A stretch of 64,000 nt of DNA from Crotophaga sulcirostris (GCA_013397455.1 VYZB01000135.1:1148703-1212702), one strand, 5' to 3'. Numbered from the stretch's first letter, positions 26,401-39,480 are shown. Program-made: numbers and translations. Notes: a model not told the origin generated them from the letters alone.

Positions 26401-29394
26401 AACCTGTAATGCATCCACGGAGATGTTTGATTAGCAACTTTATCTTTGCTCTCATTTACCAGTCAGTGCCTAGCACTGACACTTGCTTCAGACAATCTGG
26501 CCCATAAGAACCACTTAGATGCCAATCTTTAATTTTTTTCTTTGCATTGGACCTTGAATGAAAAACATTTCCCTTCAGGTAGCCTGAGAGGTGGGATATT
26601 TTGGGTATGCTTTAAAAAACTAGGTTTAGATGCCAGGTAAAACCCTACCAGTTTTGAGGTCATTATCTCTCGTCTCGTATTTTTGAAAACTTGAGACAGT
26701 TCCAGGCTGATGTGCCTGTCAGGGGACTAGCAATTCTTGAGATTAGTAGATGACAGGAGGAGGTGGTATGTTGAAGATATCGGAGCCCTTTTACAGTTAT
26801 ATCTGGTATTCTTTGATTAAACCTAAGCATGTGATATTCAGGATATGGTTCTTGTATTTTGCTGGGTTTTTTTAAAATGAGGGGTTTTTTTTATGGGAGA
26901 GAACTGCTTCTGCTCTTTGAAGACTTCAGAGTGCATGTTGTTGTTGAAAAGTAAATTTAAGGGCATGTTATTTCTAGTGTGGAACTGCTCTTGGTCACAC
27001 AGACTGCTCTAAATTCATAGGTTCATGCAGCACTACTGCTCTGACTTCAAATACTGATTATAGGATAATAGTATAAAGGAAGTGCAGTGTGTCCTTTTCC
27101 CACTTTTAGATATGGTTTAGCAGCTAGACGTGAAATTAATCAATGCCATTTGACCACTGAGCTCTCTGTGGAAGAGCTCCACAAATCACAAGCGAATCTA
27201 GGACTACTAAGATGGTTGACATAATCAGAAGGTACATCTGTGAAACTGGTTTTGTACAACCTGGGTTCAGGCAATTATCTGGCCTCTCTGCTCTTTTTTT
27301 TTTATTTCAGTTCTCTTGAGTATTACTGAACAAAGAAATTGTGTGTCCACAAAATTCAGATTTAGTAAGCTAGCCACAATAAATATTTATTTAAGAAAAC
27401 ATGAAAGAGTAAATATTTTAAAGTGTATCTTAGATTTAGTTTTAACAGTTGTGTGATATATTACTCTCAGACCCTGGAATGAGATGCTCGGACTGACATA
27501 AGTTGCTGTGACTATTCCCTGGATTAAAAATTCTTGTTGTTTGTGTTCTGTCATGAAATGGCTGGCATCCCAACAATCGTGGCCACTGCATATATTGGCA
27601 AGGAATTAAAAACGGTGGTACCTCTAAAGTTTTGCAGGAGGTTTACTGCCTGAGGATGGTAGGCAGTTGTAGCCGTTACTAATGCTGTTCTGTTGTCTGT
27701 GTTGCAGCTACTTTCTAAAACAAAGCAAGATTGGTTGCATATTCCATTTGGTAATAGAAACTGCTACGTTTGGTTTTCTTTGAGTATTTTCTGACACTGG
27801 AGTTTTCATGTGCCTACTTCTTTTTTTGCTGTTGTTTTGATAATAAATTAAATCTGACTACAAGATCTCTCTGCCTTTAAACCACAGTAAGGGATGGTTG
27901 AAAAAGCATAACCCTCCTAGAATTTTTACCCTCAAGAGGAAATATCTGATTTTTCATTTGTCTTTGATCAGGTTTAATCAATGCAATTTTACTTCTTCAA
28001 ACAATTGAGCCTGCAGTTCATTATAGTGGAAGACCAGAACCCTTCTTTTACCTTATTTTTAGTAACAATTACATTGAACCTTAAAATCACATTTGAAAAA
28101 AAAAGGCCTGCACCAATCTCCAATCTTAACCATTAAAATTTGCTGTCATTTGTGCTTCAAAGAGGGGCACGGAAGATTGAATTCCAGCACCTTTTTTCTC
28201 CTCAGAGAAGACGTGTTGGATGTGAGGTGCAGTTTGGTGGGGTGACTTAATGATATTTCTCTGTGGCTATGCCAAATTAAGCATATGGTAACCTTGCAAA
28301 ATGATTTAAATTCTCACCTCTTTGTTTGCAGTATTTTCACTTACTCTCCTAAAGCACATTAAACAATGGTTTAACTTCTTTGAAGTGTAGCATTGTTTGG
28401 CTGGTGCACATGACCTAAAGTTGCTGTGTTGGTTTAACTATGTAAGTCCCTCTGGGGGTGGTTGTGCATGGCCCATTTTGAAGTGCTGGCTGTCATGTGG
28501 GTGTTAATGGACACCTCCACCTCTGAATTGAGAGTGTGTGGTCGAAGAGCACTTTGAGGCTGTGCCTCAGGCAGGAGCACCCTGAGGCAGAGACGCACTC
28601 TGCACCTGCAAAGCAACTCAGCTCCACAGAAGGAACTGAAGGGAAGCTCTGTTCCTACGGGTTTTAGCATCTTTCCAGAGCAAAGCCTCTGACTACTTTT
28701 CAGAGCTTATGTACTGAATTAAAACATAGTTTCCCTTCAGCTTATGGAGCTGAGAAGTTCTTAGAGGCATGAATTAGTGGGGAGACAGGTTGTGGCTGCT
28801 ACAGAGCAGAGGAGCTGTGCTGCAGAAGAGAAAAATAGTTCTACTGGGTGATTTGTTAGGTTCAAGCAATGCTTCCAGAAATTTACAGGCAAGAATGTTT
28901 ATCTGCAATTGGGACTGACTGATACCGGCGCTTCTTCATAGGATATTCTCCATTAGAGAATGATGTAATATTGTTAAACATGGCCATTAGAAATCCAGGA
29001 AAAGAAATGCAATGCTTTACTTAGGCAGAGGGGAGATGAGGGAGAATACTTCAGATTTGGGGGTGTCTGCCAAACTTGTCAGAACAACATCATGTCACTG
29101 GCTGCAGCAACCCAACTAGAACTTGGAAAGAGAAGCATAGTTTGCCAGATTGAAAAACTGGATATTTTATTCTTATTGCACCTGACTGAAATATGTACAT
29201 ATTGTATGTAGTAAAGCTTTCCAAATACCCAATTGAAATTGGCTACAAAAATATGGAGTCCTCATGCCATTTACCTAGCATACTGTGCATGGAAACATGT
29301 TTAGTATCAGGCAGACCGAGAGAAAAAATCTGATTAACAGCACCTAGAAATGGGCAACTTAATCCCCTGCAAGGAAGCAGAGCACTAGGAATGC
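20462..29394. other. AT-rich non-coding DNA
   Basis: Nearly nine kilobases without a recognisable coding exon or recent repeat. Short simple repeats are present (a TTA-type run near 21461-21475, an AT alternation near 25345-25360). Scattered acceptor-like sites (before about 25591, 27311 and 27708) are not followed by convincing exons. The stretch at 28430-28680 is locally GC-richer and begins TGTGTTGGTTTAAC, like some avian LTRs, but the resemblance does not continue. Confidence 0.5.
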
Positions 29395-30010
29395 AAAAAT
29401 TGCAAACCCAGAAGATTTCATGCATATGTGGAAGAGTTGTGTCTGTATATGAACCTGACAAAGGAAATAAAAATGAAGGTACCACTTTTTTACATTTTCA
29501 CAGGACAAAATTAAAGAACTAGATAAAATTGCCAGGAATGAATACAGAAGCTCTGGAACAGCTGAGGAAAATATTTGAGGAAAATACACACAAGGTAGCA
29601 GGGATGTACTTTCTCTAAGTCCCAAAAGCAAGAAGCAGAGAAAGAGGTTAGATGCTTGCGTCACGTAGCTGAGAATTCTGGCATGCACATGTACTTTAGA
29701 AACATAAAAGATCTCCTAATTAGAGACAGGATCATTTGTGGGACATGTGATTTCAGTTTATAGGAGGAATTGCTAAGAAAAAGACATCTAACCCTAAAGG
29801 AATGAATCAAAGAACAAGAGCAGCTGAACTGTCCAGGGATAGGAGCAAAATGATGGCTGCTCTTGCAATACATAGGTTGTGCTTAAAATAATGCAGGAAA
29901 CTGGGCAGAGCCAGGCTCCTGAAGGACGCCGCTGTGGTAGTGGGCTGATACTTCTCTGAACACGTGCTGGAAGAGGTGTGGAAGTCATTGTTACTGAGGT
30001 CTCAGTGTTG
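29395..30010 (+). mobile_element. Decayed Ty3/gypsy-like retrotransposon Gag remnant
   Basis: Translated in pieces on the plus strand, this stretch follows the order of a Ty3/gypsy-type Gag. At 29413-29511 is a block with an aromatic/Leu-Tyr pattern and a K.K..L residue series. At 29538-29615, in another frame, is a block with TEALEQLRKIFEE. At about 29599-29850, in a third frame, come QKQEAEKEVRCLRH, then FRNIKDLLIRDRIICG and, after a stop, EELLRKRHLTLKE. The LIRDRI.CG motif followed by a LLR...LTL motif is what I know from gypsy-type Gag proteins of fish and invertebrates. A Cys/His-rich piece at about 29958-30010 could be a broken zinc knuckle. Stops at 29596, 29761 and 29809 and at least two frameshifts show the copy is dead. 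No protease, reverse transcriptase, integrase or LTR was recognised. The minus-strand open frames here are by-products of purine-rich sequence. Confidence 0.6.
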
Positions 30011-33000
30011 CATGCACCCTCTTTTGTGGAAGAAGCAGCTGTATTTAAAGTTGCAGAGAAATTTCCAAGGCACAGGAAGAAATTTACAGCAAGACTTAAG
30101 CGAATTCAACATCTTGTAGCACTTGTCCATTGCAGAAAGTGGTTACCACGTGTTTTCAGCTACTGATTGCAACAACTGTATTTGCACTACACTCGTGGAT
30201 CAGCAGGCGCTTAGATGGTGGTGGGGACATGGGGCCAGGCAGTAGCACTGCTGTGGTGAGTGACAGCAAAGCACCACTGGGAAGCAGAGGGCAGGATGAG
30301 TGCAACTGGCTTGTGGAGAGGCAACTGTCTGGGAGCAGTGGTGAAATGAAGGCTGTGAGCAATATATGAAAGCAAAGTAATTTTAGGGGCTGGTAGGGAT
30401 GGAGTCACAAGAGTGTAATTCAGTAGTGTGCAGCGTGTGTCTGGCTGGTACCTCCTGGGCTTTCCCATCCTCGACCAGAGATAGAGGAGGCAAAAGAAAA
30501 CCAGTAAGCAAAATGACCAGGCTTTTGCAAGGTTGAAAGCAAGTTTTGATTCAGCAGAACAGGAAACAAGAGGCTATTCTGGAACTCAACATGTATGAAG
30601 TAATACGAAATCAAACTGGTCCAAGTGGGCTGGCGGTGAAGGCGAGACTTTAGGTGTCTTTGGGTTAGCAACCTCTAGTTAGTCTCCAAATGTTTGCATG
30701 AAAAGCACAACAGCTGTCAAAAGGAAACTTGTGGTGACCCATCTGCAGTTCAGAGAGAGGAGAAGTAGGAAGATAATGTTTGAAAGAGACACCAGGAAGT
30801 TAATCTGTCTGAGCATGACCTGAACGTTACCCCCATTTTTTGTGTTTCTGTACACCATTCTCTAAAGAAAAGCCAATTATATTTTAGAAGAATAGGGGCC
30901 TCTCATGTTGTTATTCATCATGTGGCACATGAAACACTAACACTGACTCAGAAATTGTGAGTTAACCTTGTCCTTTCATCACGTATGATCATCTCATCAC
31001 TAGACTGGTGACTGCTCAAAGCTGCCTGAAAACGGTTGGGCCCCAGACAACTAAACTTTTATACATCAGTACAAAAGCAGCAAAGAAGATGAGAAGGAAA
31101 ACTGATTGTCCCAAGGGACACAGCATAGTGGTTTGGGTAGTTCTGCATAGAAAGTCACTTGTGGCTTTTATAATGAGGAACTTAAGGTTTGAATTTTCAG
31201 ACTTATTAGCTGTACATTTGTTTGTTTTTTATTAACTTAATATACTATGTGCCACGTTTTCTTCAGGGTATTGAGTCAAGTGATGGATTAATCCAGTTTA
31301 GCTCTAAATGCATGGGCTTTCTCTTTCATAAAACTCTGAAGACATTGGGGTCTCAGATTTCCTGAATTATTTTATTTTATGCCTATATATTTTTGGTACA
31401 GCAGCTAATTTTTTCTGTACTGTTTCCTTTCTGAGAATGTGTCCTTCTGGCTAGTGTAGAAAGGTAATGTAGTTTTTGTTTGTTCTCTTTCTTGACCCAT
31501 GAAAGTTAGAGTTGTCTTTTTACATGAGCAGACACAATTAAAGCACTTCAGTATACAAAAGAATCACTGGAAGTTTCCAATTCCTTAGCTCTGTGCTCCA
31601 ATAGAAAGGAAAAACAGGTTTTAAAAAGTCTGAGAAAGTCATGGCTCTTAAGGTAATACGGTATACTTCATCTAGCTGCTAAAAGTCTTGACTGTTAAGA
31701 GTGATTAAATATAATTGCATTAGTAAAGGTGGTGTTAAAAAAAATCCAACAAAACCAACAGACTTTCATCAGAAGCTGTCTTTAGGAAATGCTGATTCCT
31801 TGAGTTATGAAGTTACGTGCAACATTGCTGTTTTATTTTGCATAGTGCTTTGAAGGTTTAAGTCCAACAATATGCAGAAAGAATAAATAAACCATAGCAG
31901 AACAATTACACAGTTCTGAAATATTCTGCTAAGTTTCATTATGTATCTGCAGTATATGTGGTTTATTTGAAAAGAAAATTGGACATAGATCTGAAAAGCT
32001 AATTGAAAAATATTCAACCGTCTTAAAGATCTGACCAAATAATAAAGATATTTGCAAGAAAAGAAAAACAAATTAATAAACCACCAACTGTATGGCAGAG
32101 AAATTTTTCATTATATGGAATGCAAGGACTCCCAGTAATTTCAATTAAAGCTATTGAATTTTTTTCTTACTTTTAAATTTGGAAGGGTAATCTACTCATT
32201 ATTTTAAGAGTGAAAAATGACATTGCTAAACTTTTTATCTTATTTTCATATATTTAAAATCTGAGCTATGTCATGTTCTCAACACTACGCAATCTTTATA
32301 GAGGTTTTAAAATTTCTCCCACTTATGTGATCTGAAGAAGTTCTTCCTAGACAGTAAGAAATAGAGCAGCTTTGGTATAATGCAGAATACCACATGCTGT
32401 TCTGTATCCTTGGAGGTGAATTGGATATTTGCAGATTTGATTTTATTCTGTAGATCATGAGAAATTATGTAAACTGAAGGAAGACTGTAAAAACTCCTTC
32501 AGTAAAATACTGAAAATTACCGAACAATCTAATTCTTGCATAGCTTTGTCACTGCCAGCATTAACTATTACTGCAAGTATTTATTGCAAGTGTCTCATTT
32601 ACTATGAAGACAAGACTATAACGGCTAACCCTGTTTCTTAAAGAAATCATGGACCCCGAATGTGTTCCAGAGGAACAATCATGTAATTTTTTTTGTGAGT
32701 ATTCAAGAGAAGTGATGATTCTGAAGCAGGGAATAGTTTTGATAATATTTCCACTGGGAAACACAGTAAAAATGTATTTAGCTGATCCCCTAAACAAAGT
32801 TTAAGCACAGTTTAAGTCTAGATCTTGAGATGGCCTGTGATGAGATGCTGAACTAAACTTAATACTGATGTGTCTTCACTTACAGGCACTTTCTGACTTT
32901 TAGTTATTGAAGATATTAAAACCAGGAAAATATGTCGATATTTAGGGCATTTAATGAAATACCCAAATAACGTAAGTGTATAGATACAAGGTAGATATGC

Positions 33001-35849
33001 ACTATACAGAACAAAGATACTGTAGAAGATGAAAAACAAGTCCCTTGTGAATTTATTATTCCTATTCTGCTTAACTATCTGCCTTTTATTTTGAGAATCC
33101 GAGTGTGGAAATGTATTTTTGTAATCCATGTTTGGCATTTTTGGCCCTCATGCAATTTTGATTCATGAGTTGAAATCCTGTTTCCATGGAAATCGCCTGA
33201 ATTGTTGATCAGCTTTGAATTTCTCCAACAAATTAAGGGACTGAGGGGCATAATCTAGGCTGATTCTGCCCATGATGTTGGCCATAGCATTTTGTGTTTT
33301 ATCCCATATGAATTGGAGCTGTATTCTGGTGATGATTTAAGTCAAGATTCCCAAATGTAACTGTAACAAATTCTCTTGTATCAAGAGAAAAGCAAATTTA
33401 CCAAATTACAAAAAAATAGTATGACATATACATGTGTGCTTTACACCCTTGCAACATACACATGGTTTAAAAAAAACCCCAGGGACAGTTGCACTCATTG
33501 TCAAAATTCCCCTTTTAAGTTTCTAAAAGCAACTGACCTTGTTTTTAGTGAGGCTGAGTTGCAGCTGTAAAGCCTTCATTCATAGCCTGTTTCTCTTCCA
33601 GTTATTGCCAGGGTATTTGACAGTCATGTTTGAGTTGAAAGGTTCTGAGCATCATCCACAGATATGCCCACTGGACGTAAACCTCCCTTGTTACCTTCCT
33701 GATATACTGAGCAGGAGAAAAAGCAACATGTGACCAAGACTTGTCAAAGAGAATAGTAGGATTTTTTTCCAGATTTCTAGAAGGCAAAAAGCAAGTGAGC
33801 AACTCTCAGATTTGTAGAGGACAGGACAATGTCTGCAGTGTCTCCTGATGACCAGTGTTAAAAGCTCACAGATATGCTACAATCACTTATTGCGTGACCA
33901 TCACAAGTTCTCAGGAGGATACCAGGGTAATAATATCAGAGCACTGTGATCTCACCATGTCTGTCCTTTGATCAGCTTGGGCAAATAGAGCAACTCTGTT
34001 CAGATGCTTCAACCTGACAGTGTTCTTGGTAATTTTGTCCAGAAGTGGAAGTTCAGTCTGTGGGCAGTTATTGTCCAGTTGTCAGCATCAAGTGACTTCT
34101 TGTGTGACAGCTGTCAACAACTTCCTCAGCAAGAGCCAACAGATCTGCCCGTGCTCCTTACTGTCACTGCTAGTAATGCTGTGGTTTTCCTCTGATGACT
34201 TTCAGAACAGCTGAAATAAACACTGTAACTTTTGAAGAGTCAAAAAAACCAAAAAGTCGTCCTTGGTACATAGCTTGGGAAAAGGGGTTAAAAGGAGTTT
34301 AAGCTAAACTTATTTTAATTAGAATAGTAAGGAGGAGTGAAACTCAGAATTCCAGCTCTGTTGTTTCATTAACTGTAACTCAAAGAAATGTATGTGGCAG
34401 GAATTGGCTCCTGCGGGGAGAGTGGAAAACGTATATGGTTGATTGCTGCTTTGAAAGTGTTTGTTCATCAAACATTCCGGTGGGGAGGGTGGCAGTGAAA
34501 ACAGACCCTTCCCTGCACTAGAAATGCCAGGTGCTGTACTTCAGCAATATTCAGATTCTGAGTGTATTTCTGGCTTTCCTAATCTTTGATCCTGCCATTG
34601 AATCCGCGGGGGTGCAAAAAATCCACCCACACAGATCCGATTTCAAAATCCTGGCCTTACTTATTTATGGTTTGGTTTGGACAAATTACAGTTCTCTGTG
34701 CAATAACCACAGTTATTACCAGATATCTAGAACTATCTAAAACATGCCTATATACATTATGTATGTATGTACGTATTTTTTAAGATGTTGCATTTATTAA
34801 TGTGTTTCAAGGCTTAACTGAAATCCTCATTACTCAGTCTTGCCCTGTGCTACTTTACACCTGACCATGCTGGCCTGGATCCATAGCAATTAATTTTCAG
34901 AAAGAACACCTCATAATATTTATTACCTGAAAGCCATCTTAGGACTGAAAGAAGAACATCTAGCTTTATACACTTTGCAAAAAGATTCTAGTGTTTTGTT
35001 AAACTGCAAACGGACCATACAAGTTTTTCTGAACAAAACAGGCCTCGCTTTTTTTAATATCTCTGGGTCCTATTCATAAGGCTAATCCATCTCAAGTTAG
35101 GCCATTTTTATCTGCATATAAATAGAAGGTGAATCCTTCATGAAAAATAATTCTTTTAATCAAGGACAGTAAATTTCATGAAAGAAAAATAAAGTCTAGA
35201 GTTTTACAGCAAAATTGGACATGCCAGTGTCATTACAGAGCCTGAAAATGCCAGCCAGGGCCAGTCTTTAATTAGAGTAAGACAAACTTGGTGACTTTTA
35301 TGTGTTCCCCAAAGTAATTTTTTTCCTTCTTTTCACCTTTCTTTTTCCTGAGTTTTAAATCATAAATTAATGCTGATGCGTTTGCTGTCATAATGCTTAC
35401 AAATAGGTTCCCAGCACTTAAGTGTTCCTGTAAATTTGGATTCTTGTCTTCATTTTTGTCCATTATAAGACCTAGGTCAAGGAAACATGCTTTCTTCAAA
35501 TGTTCATAGGTAGGATATGGCAAGCTCAGTAATTTCAGTTATTGCACGTTCTCAGTTGGAAGTCAGCTGAAAATTAGCGGAAGTTTTCAGGTAATTCCTG
35601 TGCCCACTCAGAGTGGTGTAAAACTGAGTTTTATTTGAAGTTAGAAACCTCTACTCCAGTTTTCAATGCGGTGCTGTCCAGGTATGCTAAAAGGCATTCC
35701 TAAATCTAAGCTGGCTTGTCAGGGTTTAGATTGGCAACCAAACCTGATAACAGCTGGACGTGTTTTTCTCTTCATAAGATTTCAAACAGTTGTCCTCTGA
35801 AAAGATGGGGTAGAAGACTTCTCTGTCACACCTCCTACATGGCTCCTTC
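30011..35849. other. Non-coding DNA downstream of the Gag remnant
   Basis: No gene is recognised. The first ~700 bases (to about 30700) keep the higher GC and plus-strand purine bias of the Gag remnant and may be more of the same element, but no pol motif could be read. The rest is AT-rich with only short, featureless frames. A short ATGTATGTATGTACGT repeat lies near 34759-34774. Confidence 0.45.
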
Positions 35850-36060
35850 GGCTGGGGAAACTGACCTCGTGCTTAAAGCAGGGGGCTTGGGCTGGGGCGG
35901 TGAGGGCTCTGCTCTCAGCTGTGCCACAGCCTTCCTGCACAGCCACTGCAGGTCACTTAGCTCTCCATACCTTCCTTTCACTGTCACATAATATGCTGCT
36001 ACCTTGTGAAATATTTGTTGTGCACACAGACGTTTCAGGTAGAGGATGGTGGAAATATAA
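35850..36060 (+). repeat. MIR/CORE-SINE-like remnant
   Basis: The segment runs in the order of a MIR-type SINE. It starts with a tRNA-like head (GTGCTTAAAGCAGGGGGCT), then TCAGCTGTGCCACAGCCTTC, then GCAGGTCACTTAGCTCTCC, and ends with a TGCTACCTTGTGAAAT tail region. These correspond to the SINE pieces of the type 'agctctgccac...gacctt', 'gcaagtcacttaacctct' and the 3' tail. It is strongly diverged, as expected of an insertion predating bird radiation. The frames 35716-35991 and 35900-36148 that cross it are not genes. Confidence 0.5.
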
Positions 36061-39000
36061 AATACCATTGTTTAATGTTCTTTGCTGCCTGCAGTGTATT
36101 GGGGAATCGCATGCAAGAAGGCTGTTTGCATTTTGTCTAATGAGATAGTAGCACTAGTTTTGATTTTCATCAAACTAAAGTATGCTTTAGTATCTGAGAT
36201 TTCAGTGTGTTATGGATGTGGATTGCAATCCCTGTCCCAATGTCCAAAACAGATCCCAGAGTCATGAGCAATGTTTGTTTTGCACTTGTTATTGAGGGAA
36301 AACTAAAAGGCAATGGAAGTATTCTACAATGGAAAAAAAAACTTTCTAGTAAAAATCGTGTTTATATGAGTGACCTATCTGAAAATTATAGAATCTCACA
36401 AAGCACTGCATATTTGTCTCAGAGGAAATAGTATACTTGCCCTTTGATAAACAGTACATAAATTTTTGAAAATAAATTACAGCATTAGCATTTTACCAAG
36501 TTATTAAAATAATGCAAAAGATTTTTTTTAGTTCAGTACAGTTAGTTTTTATTTCCAAGTCTTGGTTATGTTTAGGCTTCTTTGAAAAAAAAATTCTTGA
36601 GCTTTTGGTATTGCCTGTCCCATAGCTTTGGTGCTCTGTTGCAACCTGCATTGGAACTAACAGTTTCTTAAGCCTGAAATAAACCTCTTGAAGGGATCCT
36701 CGGTCTGCTCCTGATGGAAAGTATTAATAAGCTACAGCAGAGGTTCTGTTTAAGGCCTTCAAAGCCAGTTATACAGTAGGTAAGAATTTTGCCCTTAATA
36801 CATATGTACAATATTTTTTCTCCCACAGAATTACCAGATTTTATCCTGGATTTTATGGATATTATAAAACCTTTTTTTAAAGATTGTAAGCCAAGGTTTG
36901 AAAAGTACTAGTAACTCTGGAAATGTCAGTGTTGAAGAACCAAACTGAAGGCCTTGCCATTACCCTTCCCAAGGGTTTCTCCTGCTCTGAGCAGGAGATC
37001 CATCTATAAAGTGTCTCAAGTTGGGATGCAGAAGTCCAAATGTGTCACATTTCAGCCTTTGGTCTACATTAATTTTGATAAGAAAAGGCTATAAATATAC
37101 ACTTGCTCGTTAGTACAAAGTGGTCTTCTATATTAAATAGTTACACACAGAAAAAATCGTCTGTATGTATTTCTATATGGGAAACATGGGGAATGTTATA
37201 CAAACAAGACGTGTTTCATCTTTCAAGCTACAAGTAGATTGTGGCTTTTCAAAATCTGCAGATTTTCTCTGTAAATTAATCTTCTGGTATCTTTTGTTGG
37301 TGTCTTTCAAATTCTGTCAGCTTCCTGCTAGAAAGCTAATGATAACACATCTGAATTGCACCCTTTTAGAAGAACAAAAGCAGGGTGCACATCTGTAATA
37401 ATAGTGTAATGACACCAAATCAGTTACACATATGGTGTATTATTTACCTAAATGCTCGTTTATTGGCATGTAGACAATTTCTTCAATACTTTATCTTCAT
37501 ATTATGTTTTGCTACACCAGTCTGGCATCGTTAGACATCCACCCGCAAGCATTTTAAAGATTTTTCCACACAGCCATAAAATTGCACCTTCCTCGTTGAA
37601 TATAAAATCAAGTACACCTGTAATAACAAAGCAGTGGAATAGTATGCATCCCTTCCTGGATGTTTCACTGCATTGCAGTAGAACTGTGGTGGTTTGCCTT
37701 CACAGACTCAGTGAAATTAAAGGTCGTGTCCTAATGTTATGTCTTCCTGTTTAAAATGAATAGCTTGTAAATGTTTATCTCAACTAGAAGTGAGAATGTG
37801 GTCTACGTTTGTGCTCTCCAATTCCCATTTTGAGAAACCGTGCAGCAAAACAGCTGCATATCCTTTCATGTCCTCCTTTTGCTGTTAAACATTTACATCT
37901 TTGATTTCACTTCTTTGCCAGGATTCCCCCCTCCCTGCATTTGGATTTCTGGTTAAAGCTTGCCGTAGTGCCGTCTAGTTTTATAGTGGGTTACATTGTT
38001 TTCTACAGAAAAAAGCAAAAGAAAGAAAGAAATCCAGCGCAGAAGTACTAAGAATTCATGTACAGCATCATACAGTATATAGTTTCTTTGTGTTCTGCCA
38101 ATGTGTATTTCAGTTTGAAAAGTCTTGAGGCTGGTTGGGACTATTCCTATAGAGAGAGGACCAAAAAATACAGTATATTGGCTTCCATTTTGCTGTTTTT
38201 GGACAGTCAGGGCTGCTTTCCATTTCCTACAATGTTCCAATATAACTAAATCACATATACTCTGTAATGGAGGCTTCTGAGGCCTGGGGCTTCTGTAAAA
38301 TGTAAAAGAGCAAAGTAGTATTTATACAGTATAATATTTTGATTCGCTAATGAGCTGTGAGGTGGGTGTTATCATGAACTACTGTGCAGCAAGACAGGTT
38401 TCTAAAACATGCATCAACTTACTCCATCTCCGAATCACTGCAGATAATACAGTGTTTAGTTTCTAATTAGAGTTGTGTTGTGCTAATTCTCATGAGTAGC
38501 GTAAGTGATTGACATTCTGCATTTTCGTGGCAAGTACCAGAGCATCTGACTTCAGCTCCATTATGAAGCCAGCGTACAGCTGCTGAGAAAGCAAAGCCGT
38601 TCAGAGAAGCTGATTTGCAAGATTAACACACACTGTTTGGTATGGACTTGTTCTGAGGGGACAGGAGGAAATAAGGTACATAGTCTTGAATTAGACTAAT
38701 GGTATTCTAGTCCTAAAAGGATTAGGAAAAAAATGTTTTACTGAAAAAAAAATAAAATCCTATGCATAATAGCTCACAAATTAGTTATTTACTTTGGACA
38801 GGCTTTTGCACTATTTCTTAGGAGAGGATGAACATTATTCTTCCACACGTCAGTCCTTTGTACTTAAAATACCGACAATTTGTCTTAAGTCCTGTTTTCT
38901 GTACATGTGAGTAATAAGTATAACCTGCAAGGCAAAAGCTTGTTAACTGTTTCTTGATGGAACGTGCCAGAGCAGACTAGGCATTTTATGTGGCTAAAAT

Positions 39001-39277
39001 TATTTCTCAGTAATTTTTTACTAGCAAGTTTTCTTTGTGGGCATTTCAAGTCAGTATTTTTGGTAGTGCAGTTCCACTGTGGAAATAACGATATGAATTT
39101 GGTATAGACAGTCTCATTGAACTAGATTAGGTTATTGTAAGGTGTATCTGCTAACTTGTACTCTCCAAATACTTTCGGTCAGATTCTAAATGCTAAGTTC
39201 AGCTTTTTCAAATCATCATCATCATTGCATTCAGCACTAATAAAAACTATGCCTGTGAATGTTATTCATGTAGCATC
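36061..39277. other. Non-coding DNA with one micro-exon-like site
   Basis: No gene is recognised. Apart from the candidate micro-exon at 36829-36885, the stretch is AT-rich. Around 38380-38640 it holds several homeodomain-type sites, including CTAATTAG (38463-38470) and TGATTGACAT (38506-38515), which could belong to a conserved enhancer. This is suggestion only. Confidence 0.4.
36829..36885 (+). other. Candidate micro-exon, 57 bp
   Basis: A very strong acceptor (CAATATTTTTTCTCCCACAG) ends at 36828, and a moderate donor, AGATT|GTAAGC, follows 57 bases later. One frame is open, giving an acidic and hydrophobic peptide beginning LPDFILDFMDIIKPF. The length is a multiple of three, so it could be a cassette exon. 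No family is recognised, and a decoy is at least as likely. Confidence 0.15.
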
Positions 39278-39480
39278 TGAGTTTTTCACAATCTTTAAAG
39301 CCTTACTCATTTCAACCATTGAAAGTATCTTGTGAGATAGGGCAGTACTGTTATTCTGTTTTGTGGACTGGACACAAATGACTACGATGAGGTCCTTTGT
39401 ATGTGTTGTGGTACAGACACAGGGCTGGCTAAGGAGTGGCGTTTTCTCAGGATGATCAAGCTGTGACACTGCAAATCCCA
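39278..39480 (-). repeat. MIR/L2-like remnant, inverted
   Basis: Here the tail end of a MIR- or L2/L3-like element is read in reverse complement: CACAATCTTTAAAGCCTTAC, TCATTTCAACC, then TTGTGAGATAGGGCAGTACT and GTTATTC. This matches the common pattern 'ctcatttaatcctcacaac...tgtgaggtaggcagtattatt' seen when such elements lie on the minus strand. Similarity fades after about 39400; pieces such as GGTACAGACACAGGGCTGGC may continue it. Confidence 0.4.

Noticed and set aside
28430..28680. Possible solo LTR beginning TGTGTTGGTTTAAC
   Set aside because: Only the first bases resemble avian LTR starts; no matching end, polyadenylation signal or target-site duplication was found.
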